53,596 bases of DNA from Myxococcales bacterium (lineage in GTDB: Bacteria > Myxococcota_A > UBA9042 > JABWCM01): the NCBI GenBank assembly GCA_013360285.1, contig JABWCM010000084.1, forward strand, positions 1 to 53,596, in the 5' to 3' direction. The translations under genes were made by a program, and so were the position numbers. The stretch's first letter is position 1. Every line of letters starts with the position of its first letter. Shown here in pieces: positions 46,643 through 53,596 of this stretch. The notes beneath the pieces were generated by a model, which saw only the letters and a program-made list of their open reading frames with translations, was not told the origin of the DNA and did no database searches.

Positions 46643-46828
46643 AGGTAAGACCCCTTACCTCATGTTTTTTCCAGACAAAACGTCAGGTAAGGGGTCTTAC
46701 CAACCAAATTTTCCGGATAAAACGTGACGTAAGGGGTCTTACCTGGCGTTGCACCGCGATCACAGTGCCAGGTAAGGGGTCTTACCAGCCGAATTTTCCG
46801 GATAAAACGTGAGGTAAGGGGTTCAGCC
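46643..46828. repeat. 42-base tandem hairpin array, five units
   Basis: Units begin at 46643, 46685, 46727, 46770 and 46812. Each starts with an 18-base hairpin AGGTAAG-GGGT-CTTACCT (7-base stem, 4-base loop; the first unit inverted). The interval after units 1, 2 and 4 is a related sequence ending TCCGGATAAAACGT; after unit 3 it is unrelated. The fifth unit is truncated. It lies about 500 bases upstream of the SIR2 gene. The 46138-46642 stretch holds no gene I can support. Confidence 0.85.
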
Positions 46829-46954
46829 TAATAAAATCAAGGGTTCGTGGCGATATGTGTTCCCACCGACTCCACCACCAACGGCCTTTCAACCCAAACA
46901 AGTGCCTGGCAACGAAACAGAACAGAGATAAGATAACAAAAAAATCCCCTGGTT

Positions 46955-47165
46955 CCGCGGGCGTCCTGCCCACACTCCGTCGGCAACATGGTTTCTGATT
47001 AAGTGAGTGAGATAGTCAGCAACGAAACGGTAAAGTCATTGAGCCGTTCACAAACTAACCAAATCCAGTAATTTAACGCTGCGGCCGCGGGCGCCCCGCC
47101 CGCACACCGGTGGCAAGATGGTTCTGATAAAGTGAGTGAGTGAAATAGTCAGCAGCGAAACGGTA
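46955..47165. repeat. Pair of 80-base direct repeats
   Basis: Two copies, 46955-47032 and 47085-47165, run from CCGCGGGCG to AACGAAACGGTA / AGCGAAACGGTA with scattered differences. They share blocks such as AAGTGAGTGAG and ATAGTCAGCA. There are stops in all frames. Probably relics of an old duplication or small mobile element; no gene is present. Confidence 0.75.
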
Positions 47166-47229
47166 GACCTGCTGGATGGTTTCAAGGAAAACGCCTGGTA
47201 ACGGTGAGGCTCCTGCCCAGGCTAGTAGG

Positions 47230-47312
47230 TGGCAGCCATTTGTTTTCGGTGGGTGGCAGCCATTTGTTTTCATTTGTTTTCGCGAAAGCGCGGCGAAACA
47301 AATGGCTGGCAC
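47230..47312. repeat. GTGCCAGCCATTTGTTTC inverted/direct repeat
   Basis: GTGGCAGCCATTTGTTTTC occurs at 47230-47248 and again about 22 bases later, followed by the inverted copy GAAACAAATGGCTGGCAC (47295-47312), which makes a stem-loop. Partial copies recur at 46465 and in tandem near 48676-48715. It resembles REP elements often mobilised by RAYT transposases, but none is encoded here. Confidence 0.6.
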
Positions 47313-47369
47313 TTGTTATCGGACCGAGTTCGGCGAACGCACAAAATGAACTTCATACAGTGAATTCCT

Positions 47370-48458
47370 TTATTGACAGTGAAGATCCGACATGCACGTC
47401 TGTCCAAAGGGACAATCCTGGGAAGACGAACAAGAAATGAGTCCATCGATGGAAACATCCAATACCACTTCAGATTGCAGCACCAACTCGATACAACCCA
47501 GCTCGGTTGTGGTCGATGAGGCACTTTCGCGGCTGATAGCCACGGTGGGAAAACCCGAATAACCGATGTCGAGCAAAGCCGCCACAAGGGTTGCAGGAAT
47601 GGTGAATTCACCCGAGTCGGGGGCAACACATTCGATGCGTGCGGGAACCCCTCCGTGATTGGCCAAACTTGCGGTCACAAAAATCGCGGTGTTGGTGCTG
47701 GATTCGGCTTTTTCCCACAGCAGCGTGGCGGGTTTGTCGTTGTGAAACAACAACGATTCGCTGACCATTTTCAACGGTACCACCCCCATTACGGCAATGG
47801 AAAATGAACTGTGCTCACCGAAATATGTTTGTAAGGTTACAACGTGGTTCGGGGAAAAAGCGGGGTGGGGCATGCTGCCGCGGTAATAATAAATCTGCTG
47901 CGGCGGAATCGGCTTGAGCGTAAAAGGAGCCCAAAGCCCCAAAAACCCGACCAGACCGACCGATTGGTTCTGTGGGTAGGGGATACAACTTCCAGAAACA
48001 TCGCAGGTAAAGTTGGGCTCACACGCCGGTTCACAAAACAAGGTGGTCGGATACAACAAGGAGCACCCGCCTTCACTGAGCGTCACGGTCGGCACGTTCT
48101 GCGGCACGACCCCATCGGCCACCACGCCGTCTATCGATGTGGAGGATTCTTTGAGGTCGACCGTAAACCGCCCCGAACGAGTCGAGTAGGGGCACCGAGC
48201 ATACGGAAGATCCGGGGTTTCGCCATCGGGTTCGTCGGTGGAGTCGGCCGTACCCTCTTTCCCCACATCAGAGGAGACATCCGGTGCCGATTCTTCTCCC
48301 AGATCGGCAACATAAGCAAGGTCCAACTCCGCTTGAGAGTCCGTCGACACTCCGCCGTCGTCATTCACCTCACCGCAGCCGACCAGAAGCCCTCCCAACA
48401 CGGTGGCGATGCCTGCGGCAAAAAAACCAGCCATACTGCGCATGTCGATCGAGTTCAT
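47370..48458 (-). CDS. Putative lipoprotein of unknown function
   Basis: About 362 residues from ATG 48458. A hydrophobic signal (AGFFAAGIATVLGGLLVGC) gives a good lipobox, then an acidic Asp/Ser/Val linker like those of neighbouring lipoproteins. The body is beta-rich with paired Cys (CEPACEPNFTCDVSGSC), and the C-terminus is a short Cys knot (CSSSQDCPFGQTCMSDLHC). The ribosome site is weak and ATG 48443 is an alternative. The frame stays open a further 77 codons upstream without export features. No named family. Confidence 0.7.
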   Translation of the reverse strand: MNSIDMRSMAGFFAAGIATVLGGLLVGCGEVNDDGGVSTDSQAELDLAYVADLGEESAPDVSSDVGKEGTADSTDEPDGETPDLPYARCPYSTRSGRFTVDLKESSTSIDGVVADGVVPQNVPTVTLSEGGCSLLYPTTLFCEPACEPNFTCDVSGSCIPYPQNQSVGLVGFLGLWAPFTLKPIPPQQIYYYRGSMPHPAFSPNHVVTLQTYFGEHSSFSIAVMGVVPLKMVSESLLFHNDKPATLLWEKAESSTNTAIFVTASLANHGGVPARIECVAPDSGEFTIPATLVAALLDIGYSGFPTVAISRESASSTTTELGCIELVLQSEVVLDVSIDGLISCSSSQDCPFGQTCMSDLHCQ

Positions 48459-48821
48459 CACGTCCACACCCAGTTGGGTCATCAAATCGTAGAAACCAAA
48501 AGCCATCCACAATCCCCATGCGGATGCACCACGCTCATGACACCAGTCAGTATACGATTCCAGGATCGGCCTGCCACAAACTTTACAAAACAGAAACATT
48601 TTTTGCGGATGAGAGGGTGCTCCATAAATAAGAAAACAGGCCCCAAAACGGGATTTTTCGCCGGATTGGCCGAAAAAAATGGCTGGCACTTATTACGGCT
48701 GGCACTTATTACCCGGCTTAAGTAAACAGACGCGCATCTTGTGTTTGCGAAGGGTCGAAAACACCCGAATCGAGGGTCGCACACCGAATATTGAGCATTC
48801 ACCGACCATCCTCGCACCTCC

Positions 48822-48880
48822 CCGAGGTTTTGACCGCCGACACGCCAGCGTTCGATGGCATCGCCGAGGTTTTGACCGCC
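48822..48880. repeat. Direct repeat CCGAGGTTTTGACCGCC
   Basis: Two identical 17-base copies, 48822-48838 and 48864-48880, spaced 42 bases apart start to start. They lie in the gene-free stretch between the lipoprotein gene and the outer-membrane remnant. No other function is apparent. Confidence 0.6.
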
Positions 48881-48922
48881 AACCGCCAAAAAAATGGCTA
48901 CCACGCATGAGGCGGTCGCCAC

Positions 48923-49462
48923 TCAAAAACCCGTCCCCGCGATCAGGTAATATTGGAAAATCCCAAACTCGCCCAAACCGTGGGCTATGCCTAAGCGGAA
49001 GTTTGCCGGGGTGTCCAGCAGAAATTGGGCGCCTAAACGTAGTTCCGCCCCTAGTCCTACTTGCCAGGGATCGTCGAATATCCCTGCCAGCGTTGCGGTT
49101 CCCACGTCCACGAAAATCGCTCCGTGTAGTCTCTCCAGAAATACCGGCAGGCCGCTGATTCCATTGTGCAGATACCAGATGGGAAACCTGTACTCTAGAT
49201 TTAATAGGTGGATCTGATCACCACGAAACGCGTCCGGATTAAACCCTCGCAACAGCCCCGCGGCCAGCCCCCTTTCCTCCAGGATGTCCTCTATCAGGTC
49301 CCTTTCAGGGATTCCGCCCAAGCGAACTCCTTCCCTGCGGTCCGGGTCGCCCCCCCGAAATGCCTCCATTGAAGCAACCGGTAACGTTCTAACAATTTCA
49401 GGGGTTCGACCTAGATGGCATACACTTTCCATCGTCCCGTTGAAATCCAGAAACCATGACAA
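48923..49462 (-). pseudogene. C-terminal remnant of a BamA/D15-type outer-membrane protein
   Basis: An open frame of about 180 codons covers only the C-terminal barrel strands of an Omp85/surface-antigen-like protein: LLRGFNPDAFRGDQIHLLNLEYRFPIWYLHNG, then LHGAIFVDVGTA, then a terminal aromatic Phe. Complete proteins are several hundred residues longer; no POTRA or upstream barrel sequence precedes it. No ribosome site is evident. It is best read as a 5'-truncated gene. Confidence 0.6.
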
Positions 49463-49572
49463 AACAAGAACTTGGCGCTTAAGTGATCGGCATTGGGGCT
49501 AATACCGAGTTGGCCAGACCCATACGCGGCGCCGCACCGAGTCTGTGAACACGAGAACTCGATTGGTGGATC

Positions 49573-49980
49573 GTGGCACTCACGGTGTTTTTGCTTTACT
49601 TTGTGTGCATCTGGTTTCTGGGGAGGCGTCCGCCGCCTGAAATCGGAACCCTGGTAAGTCTGGCACAGGCCGAGCTGACCGAGACGGCGACTGAAGAGCT
49701 TCGCAGCCAGCTTCTGAACCTTGACTATTTTCACTATCGCTCAGGTACCGATGCCCAGTGCTTGGCAGACGTTCCGAGCGTTCAGGACTTCCTCCAGCGC
49801 GTGCGCGATCACGAATATGACCAGATAGTGCGGGAGCTCAACCTGTGGTTGAATCGCTTTGTCGACGCTGAAAGAGTCAACGGCAACATGGGGCGACCGG
49901 CACTGATTGACTATGATATTTGGATTATGGCTTGTCTATTGGAGTTACAACGCCGATCGGGGTTTCAGTCGGGTGACTGA
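49573..49980 (+). CDS. Hypothetical protein with N-terminal membrane segment
   Basis: A 135-residue frame beginning with GTG. The first 16 residues are hydrophobic (ALTVFLLYFVCIWFLG) and could be a single membrane anchor; the rest is charged and helical. There is no clear ribosome site, and the region is full of broken sequence, so it may be a gene fragment or not expressed. I do not recognise it. Confidence 0.4.
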   Translation: MALTVFLLYFVCIWFLGRRPPPEIGTLVSLAQAELTETATEELRSQLLNLDYFHYRSGTDAQCLADVPSVQDFLQRVRDHEYDQIVRELNLWLNRFVDAERVNGNMGRPALIDYDIWIMACLLELQRRSGFQSGD

Positions 49981-50100
49981 AGGGAGGCGCACGGCACACC
50001 CGTGGTTGAGCTACATCGGGTTCCGAGAACATGGCAGAGCGACGACGAGAACACCGGCCTCAGACGGGTCCATCAATTGCTGGCCGGGGGCCAAAACCAA

Positions 50101-50159
50101 GTGCCTGGCACCTGTTCCCCTGGCCAAGCCGCCCAAAACACGTGCCTGGCACCTGTTCC
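50101..50159. repeat. Direct repeat GTGCCTGGCACCTGTTCC
   Basis: Identical 18-base copies at 50101-50118 and 50142-50159. Each contains the palindrome GTGCC-TGGCAC. It is of REP type and related to the GTGCCTGGCA at about 46902. It lies next to the integron-type attC site. Confidence 0.6.
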
Positions 50160-50212
50160 GCACCTATTCCCAGTTGGCACGTCCTTCACACGTCCTCGTC
50201 GTTGCCACGTCC

Positions 50213-50268
50213 TTGCGCATGAATTAAGCCGCGCCGCGAAGCGGCGTCGGTTTAATGACTTGTTAGGC
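50213..50268 (-). other. Integron attC site
   Basis: Read on the minus strand it begins GCCTAAC (50268-50262), then AAGTCATTAAACCGACGCCG, the hairpin CCGC-TTC-GCGG, and CGCGGCTTAATTCA. This matches the short attC sites of class 1 integron cassettes such as aadA. The expected final GTTRRRC is replaced by a diverged GCGCAAGGA, so recombination at this end is probably lost. The stop codon of the adjacent cassette gene lies inside GCCTAAC, as is usual for cassettes. Confidence 0.8.
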
Positions 50269-50748
50269 TGCACCCAGCGCAGCCAAAATTGGGCGCCAGT
50301 TGTTGATGCGGCCACGATCAGCCTCGGTAAATGACACCTCGTCGAACCAACGAAACCCTACCTCTTTTCTAGGTTGTCCGTCTCGCCTAGGTTTGTCGAT
50401 GTACGAGCGATAGACGGATTCTACGCGCTCCACCAGGGTGGCATAGTCATAGACATGGAAGTCCGGTAGGCCGGAATCTTTGAGGTTGACCAGGACCACG
50501 AATAGATTCTCTGGGCTTCGCCCAACGCTGAAATGTGCGCCCAGCTTCCACCCTTGCTTATTGCGGATGGAGCGAGTTTTTACTTGGATGGACACAGAAG
50601 TGTTGCCGTCAGCGGTCGTAGCCACCACGTCAAAGAGTGGATTGTTCTTTGGCGTGAGAAGCGCGAGATAGCCGAGCCTGCAAAGCTCAGCGCAAACGAA
50701 GTACTCGCCAGCGGTGCCGATAAGATTTAGCGTGATTAGCGATGACAT
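50263..50748 (-). CDS. Cassette-borne DUF4365-like/restriction-fold protein
   Basis: A 161-residue protein with a likely PD-(D/E)xK nuclease fold: GTAGEYFVCAELCRLGY supplies the first Glu, NPLFDVVAT the Asp and VSIQVKTRS the Q-x-K. These features fit DUF4365-like or resolvase-like proteins. The gene sits between a GTTAGGC core (50789-50783) and an attC whose first residues contain its TAA stop, so it is an integron gene cassette. The C-terminal 60 residues are unassigned. DNA cleavage or mobile-element interference is possible; the activity is not shown. Confidence 0.75.
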   Translation of the reverse strand: MSSLITLNLIGTAGEYFVCAELCRLGYLALLTPKNNPLFDVVATTADGNTSVSIQVKTRSIRNKQGWKLGAHFSVGRSPENLFVVLVNLKDSGLPDFHVYDYATLVERVESVYRSYIDKPRRDGQPRKEVGFRWFDEVSFTEADRGRINNWRPILAALGAA

Positions 50749-50782
50749 TTGTTGTGCAGCCTACCGTGAATTCGACAGCCCA

Positions 50783-50789
50783 GCCTAAC
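50783..50789 (-). other. Cassette 5' core site GTTAGGC
   Basis: On the minus strand GTTAGGC lies 35 bases before the cassette gene's ATG, at the place where a preceding attC or attI would have recombined. With the attC at 50213-50268 it delimits a single cassette of about 575 bases. No integrase gene or second cassette was seen in the window. Confidence 0.55.
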
Positions 50790-50902
50790 CCACCCTCGCA
50801 GCCTATCTAAAGCACACCCCAAAATCAAAACAAAACCCAACCGAATTGAAGACACCCGAACTTCATTTTCCGTGACCCCAGTGGAGTCTCTTTTTCGTTG
50901 AA

Positions 50903-50922
50903 CTGATCTTTTTTCAGATCAG
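50903..50922. terminator. Possible terminator hairpin downstream of the CotH gene
   Basis: CTGATCT and AGATCAG form a 7-base stem with a six-base T-rich loop. It lies about 77 bases past the stop of the minus-strand CotH gene. There is no run of U after the stem in either direction, so it is only a weak candidate. Confidence 0.25.
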
Positions 50923-50998
50923 ACGGAATGTTCATCCGCCACCATCAGGATTCGTTGTTGCTGCGATATGGACTGACCCCTAACCCGCGTATCACCCA

Positions 50999-52579
50999 CT
51001 ACTTTAACGCCGACAAAATCTCATTTTGCCTTGTTGTTATGAAAGATAACAGACTCCCTTCACCTTTGCCCGACACGTCTGTTTGTTCAAAATAGCTTGT
51101 GGTATCCGCAATATTTGGGTCCGATCCCACTAGCGGTGCCAACAGCGCATTCAATTCGGCGATCCATGTTGCATGGGTTTCGGCGGTAAATGGGCCTTCC
51201 ACCAGTTGTTTCATGTATTCGCGATACTGGTCCTTAAATTTCGGCACGTTGAGAATCCGTTGTATCAGCGGTCTTTCACCCGGACCCCAACATTCCAACC
51301 CCACCGGATCGGGGTTACATAACGGCCCTTCGTACGTCAGGTCCAAATCCCACGGTAGCATCATAAACCGTTGGGTGTCTGGCCGATAATACAGGTAATA
51401 GTTGTGCCCTTTCCCGAAATAACTATCCCAGTTGGACGTCGCCATGGCCACGGCGGTCAGCCGCAAAAAGGAATCCACGTCAAACACCTGTGGGATAACA
51501 TCCGCAAACTGTTCATCCGGCGTATGATTCAACACATCCAGAAACGTGATCAAATCCGCATAATCATTCATGGTCGCGTCGTCTTCATTGGTTTTTAACA
51601 CCAACCCACACGCCTCATACCCCCCAAGGCATCCGTCGGCCTGAATGTAATCCTCTTTTTTGTCCCCCCGCCACTTCAACGAACAGATGTCCAAACCATT
51701 GTGGAGGCATTTGTACAGATTGCCGTCATCCGCGTGCGCCGCTGTTCCAAACCGTTCCTTCAGATACCGTTTGTCGATCACCTGTACCATCGTATACAAC
51801 CCCACCGGATTTCCGTTGATCACCACATTTCCATAGGCGGACCGCGACGACGGCACACCCATGGCGGCATACACTCGTTCCGCCAACCGCTCACGCATCA
51901 ACGACGGGTCGCTGATATTGACGCCTAAGTTAATCTCATCCACCTGATGAAATCGTGGCCCACCAAACGTATTAAAGTCGATTTTAAGGGGATATTTCCC
52001 ATACACCGGACTACCTGGCTGGCCTGCGCCACCTATGGAATTGAGCCCTTTAAGACGCACTCCGACCGAAGTTAACGATTCATCGTCAAACGTAAACGCC
52101 GCTTCAAATTCGTTCTTAAGTTCCTGAGTTGCCCATTCAGACAACAACGTTTCCCAATCTCCCGGAGCAAACTGAAGCGTTAATGACACCACATGGTCTT
52201 CGGGAAACACATGGTCAAACGCCTCGTCCCAGGATTCTTCGGTATCCGGACCAACCGTGATATCCCCACCCCCGTCCAGTGTGTCCACGGTAGTATCTGT
52301 TGTTATCCCATCGTTCAACGAACCCAAATCGGCATTTCCGGAACTATCTACGATGTCATTACCCCCGTCGGATCCACTGTCAAAGCCACCGCCAGTATCC
52401 GTCGCCAACGTGTCATCATATGTATCGAAGCCATCCATATCGGCGGGACCCATATCTTGCACGGTGTCTCCAAAACCAACATCCGTGGGATCATCCCCGT
52501 TGGTATCGCCACACCCAACAGCCATCACCACCCCGATGCTAACGGTAAGATAAAGAACACACATCGCCATCATTCGCAT
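50999..52579 (-). CDS. CotH-kinase family lipoprotein
   Basis: About 526 residues. A lipoprotein signal (MCVLYLTVSIGVVMAVGC) is followed by a long Asp/Gly/Thr-rich linker. The CotH domain contains GVRLKGLNSIGG, KYPLKIDFN, the helix AERVYAAMGVPSSRSAYGNV and the acidic active-site segment LPWDLDLTYEG. It is an extracellular protein-kinase-like enzyme by family. GGGAG lies 8 bases before ATG 52579. It is shorter than the CotH protein at 27-30 kb, lacking lectin and Cys-rich modules. The neighbouring upstream gene is a broken protease. Confidence 0.9.
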   Translation of the reverse strand: MRMMAMCVLYLTVSIGVVMAVGCGDTNGDDPTDVGFGDTVQDMGPADMDGFDTYDDTLATDTGGGFDSGSDGGNDIVDSSGNADLGSLNDGITTDTTVDTLDGGGDITVGPDTEESWDEAFDHVFPEDHVVSLTLQFAPGDWETLLSEWATQELKNEFEAAFTFDDESLTSVGVRLKGLNSIGGAGQPGSPVYGKYPLKIDFNTFGGPRFHQVDEINLGVNISDPSLMRERLAERVYAAMGVPSSRSAYGNVVINGNPVGLYTMVQVIDKRYLKERFGTAAHADDGNLYKCLHNGLDICSLKWRGDKKEDYIQADGCLGGYEACGLVLKTNEDDATMNDYADLITFLDVLNHTPDEQFADVIPQVFDVDSFLRLTAVAMATSNWDSYFGKGHNYYLYYRPDTQRFMMLPWDLDLTYEGPLCNPDPVGLECWGPGERPLIQRILNVPKFKDQYREYMKQLVEGPFTAETHATWIAELNALLAPLVGSDPNIADTTSYFEQTDVSGKGEGSLLSFITTRQNEILSALK

Positions 52580-52630
52580 AACACCTACTCCCGTTTTTAC
52601 ACCCCGCACCCCGATTGAAGGGGCACCGTA

Positions 52631-53490
52631 TTATTGTCCAGGGTATCGACAAACCCGCCCGGCCACAACCGAGAGCGGCATTCGGATATCCACGATTTTA
52701 GTGTCGGAAAGGGCCGAACGGGCGTGAGATAACACCGTGTCCATGGCCATGGTGGCGTCCAAATCCTGACGGCTGAGTTTAAACTCGGTCTCTTCGGGAG
52801 GACACGGCAGCAGTGAACTCACAAAACGTTTAGTGCGAAGGAGGCCGTTCAGTCCAAGGTAAACCACTACCAACCGGTCATCATCGCTCGCCAACCTCAC
52901 CGGCGCCCTCTCTCGGGCGTTGGCCGGTTCCAGTTGTCGCCCAAACACCTCCGAAGGGTAACCTGCCTGCGCCTTGAACCACTCCGCCCATCGCGGATTC
53001 GCCTGAACCGGACAGTCCGACCAATCGCCATCGCGGTTCCAATCCAACCGTTGATTGTTGGGGTCACAGGGATCAACCGCAAACGAAAATCGGTCCGCAA
53101 TGATATCCGCCTACCGCAAACGAAAATCGGTCCGCAATGATATCCGCCTTTCCCCCCGCACCCGTTGTTTCACACAAATCCGTCGGATCCAGCGGACCAA
53201 GGGTTCCATCCGAAAATCCTGTCGACATTGGATAAGCATAATTCATCATGCTTGGATAGTTGGGTTTGCCGTCAAAACCTTGTTCTCCGCCATGCGCTAG
53301 TCCAACCGTATGCCCCAACTCTTGGGCGAAGGTTCCTGCGACAGAATCGTATTCATTCCCGTTGCCGAACCCAAATCGAAAACTTTTGGCATGTCCTCCA
53401 CAGCCGGTCATGCCGAGCCCATACCGAAACACCCGCAGCCGCCACGCATCCATCCGTTCTTCAGACGCCCACACATATTCCTGACCCTCA
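52631..53490 (-). pseudogene. Broken zinc metalloprotease gene
   Basis: Two frames, about 53474-53073 and 53047-52631, together resemble a secreted metzincin-like protease. The zinc helix reads QELGHTVGLAHG, where His is expected at the Gln, and a Met-turn-like SMMNY follows. A 37-base tandem duplication (53076-53149) shifts the frame; with one copy removed the protein reads on through AVDPCDPNNQRLDWNRDGDWSD. The 5' end runs into fold-back repeat copy C with no start or signal peptide. Truncation, frameshift and loss of a zinc ligand all indicate a dead gene. Confidence 0.75.
53076..53149. repeat. 37-base tandem duplication
   Basis: Two perfect copies abut, 53076-53112 and 53113-53149, each running from ACCGCAAACG to TATCCGCCT. 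Because 37 is not a multiple of three it breaks the protease frame. Perfect identity suggests a recent event, though an assembly or sequencing artefact is possible. Confidence 0.9.
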
Positions 53491-53596
53491 GAGTTTGTGA
53501 AAAAATATGGGGACGGACTTGGACGCGAGGATTTTGGCCACGATGCCCGGAAAAAAACTGAGTCATATCGGGAATATGGCGCAGGTTTTTTTCTGG
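53491..53596. repeat. Fold-back repeat family, copy C (cut by window end)
   Basis: Starts with GAGTTTGTGAAAAAATA and matches copy A closely; the centre CATATCGGGAATATG is at 53564-53578. The inner arms GGAAAAAAACTG and CAGGTTTTTTTC pair. The right half lies beyond the window. It interrupts the 5' side of the protease pseudogene. Confidence 0.85.

Noticed and set aside
46643..46828. Possible CRISPR array
   Set aside because: The repeat is only 18 bases, most intervals are copies of each other instead of unique spacers, and no cas gene is present.
1..53596. tRNA and rRNA genes
   Set aside because: I saw no cloverleaf with a conserved T-loop or rRNA segment when reading both strands; a covariance-model scan would settle this.

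Overview
The window looks like chromosomal DNA from a Myxococcota/Bradymonadota-type (former deltaproteobacterial) bacterium. The support is the mix of families: paired DUF1552/DUF1592 proteins, MopE-type metal-binding motifs, CotH-kinase lipoproteins, acidic Asp/Val/Ser-rich linkers after lipoprotein cysteines, and a C-terminal Cys + hydrophobic + Arg-Arg sorting tail. I name no species; this placement is inference.

1-12.4 kb (all + strand): hemB overlapping a ferritin-like diiron protein, a giant alpha-2-macroglobulin lipoprotein with a CxEQ thioester, a polyprenol-phosphate mannosyltransferase, a lipoprotein, then boxC and boxB, the lyase and diiron epoxidase of aerobic benzoyl-CoA degradation. 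The reductase BoxA is not here. 12.4-24.7 kb: an M14 carboxypeptidase and a small c-type cytochrome; a long minus-strand operon (LysR, DUF1592, DUF1552, PLP dehydratase, RlmJ, and a protein with a COQ4-like HDxxHx11E motif); and a divergent sulfite reductase (cysI)-DUF934 pair. 24.7-38.6 kb: an S9 peptidase, a CotH protein with C-type lectin and somatomedin-B-like modules, a MYXO-CTERM-like protein, a CehA-type PHP hydrolase with a His-rich tail, a secreted helical protein, a TIG-collagen protein and an unknown helical protein.

39.1-46.1 kb is the accessory highlight: four minus-strand genes with overlapping ends. In order they encode a roughly 1,740-residue SIR2-domain protein, a ParA/MinD-type ATPase, a UPF0175 antitoxin and a DUF3368 PIN toxin. 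I propose it as a candidate multi-gene defence or conflict system: an NAD-directed effector plus a P-loop switch fused to a toxin-antitoxin module. It lies between repetitive stretches. 46.1-53.6 kb is decayed: a 42-bp tandem hairpin array, direct repeats, an outer-membrane protein remnant, a lone integron-type gene cassette with an attC site, another CotH lipoprotein, and a metalloprotease pseudogene carrying three lesions.

Throughout the window runs a family of long fold-back repeats (about 85-200 bp) sharing the centre ATATCGGG[AC]ATATG. Five copies are visible. One supplies the stop codon of a peptidase gene and another cuts the protease pseudogene.
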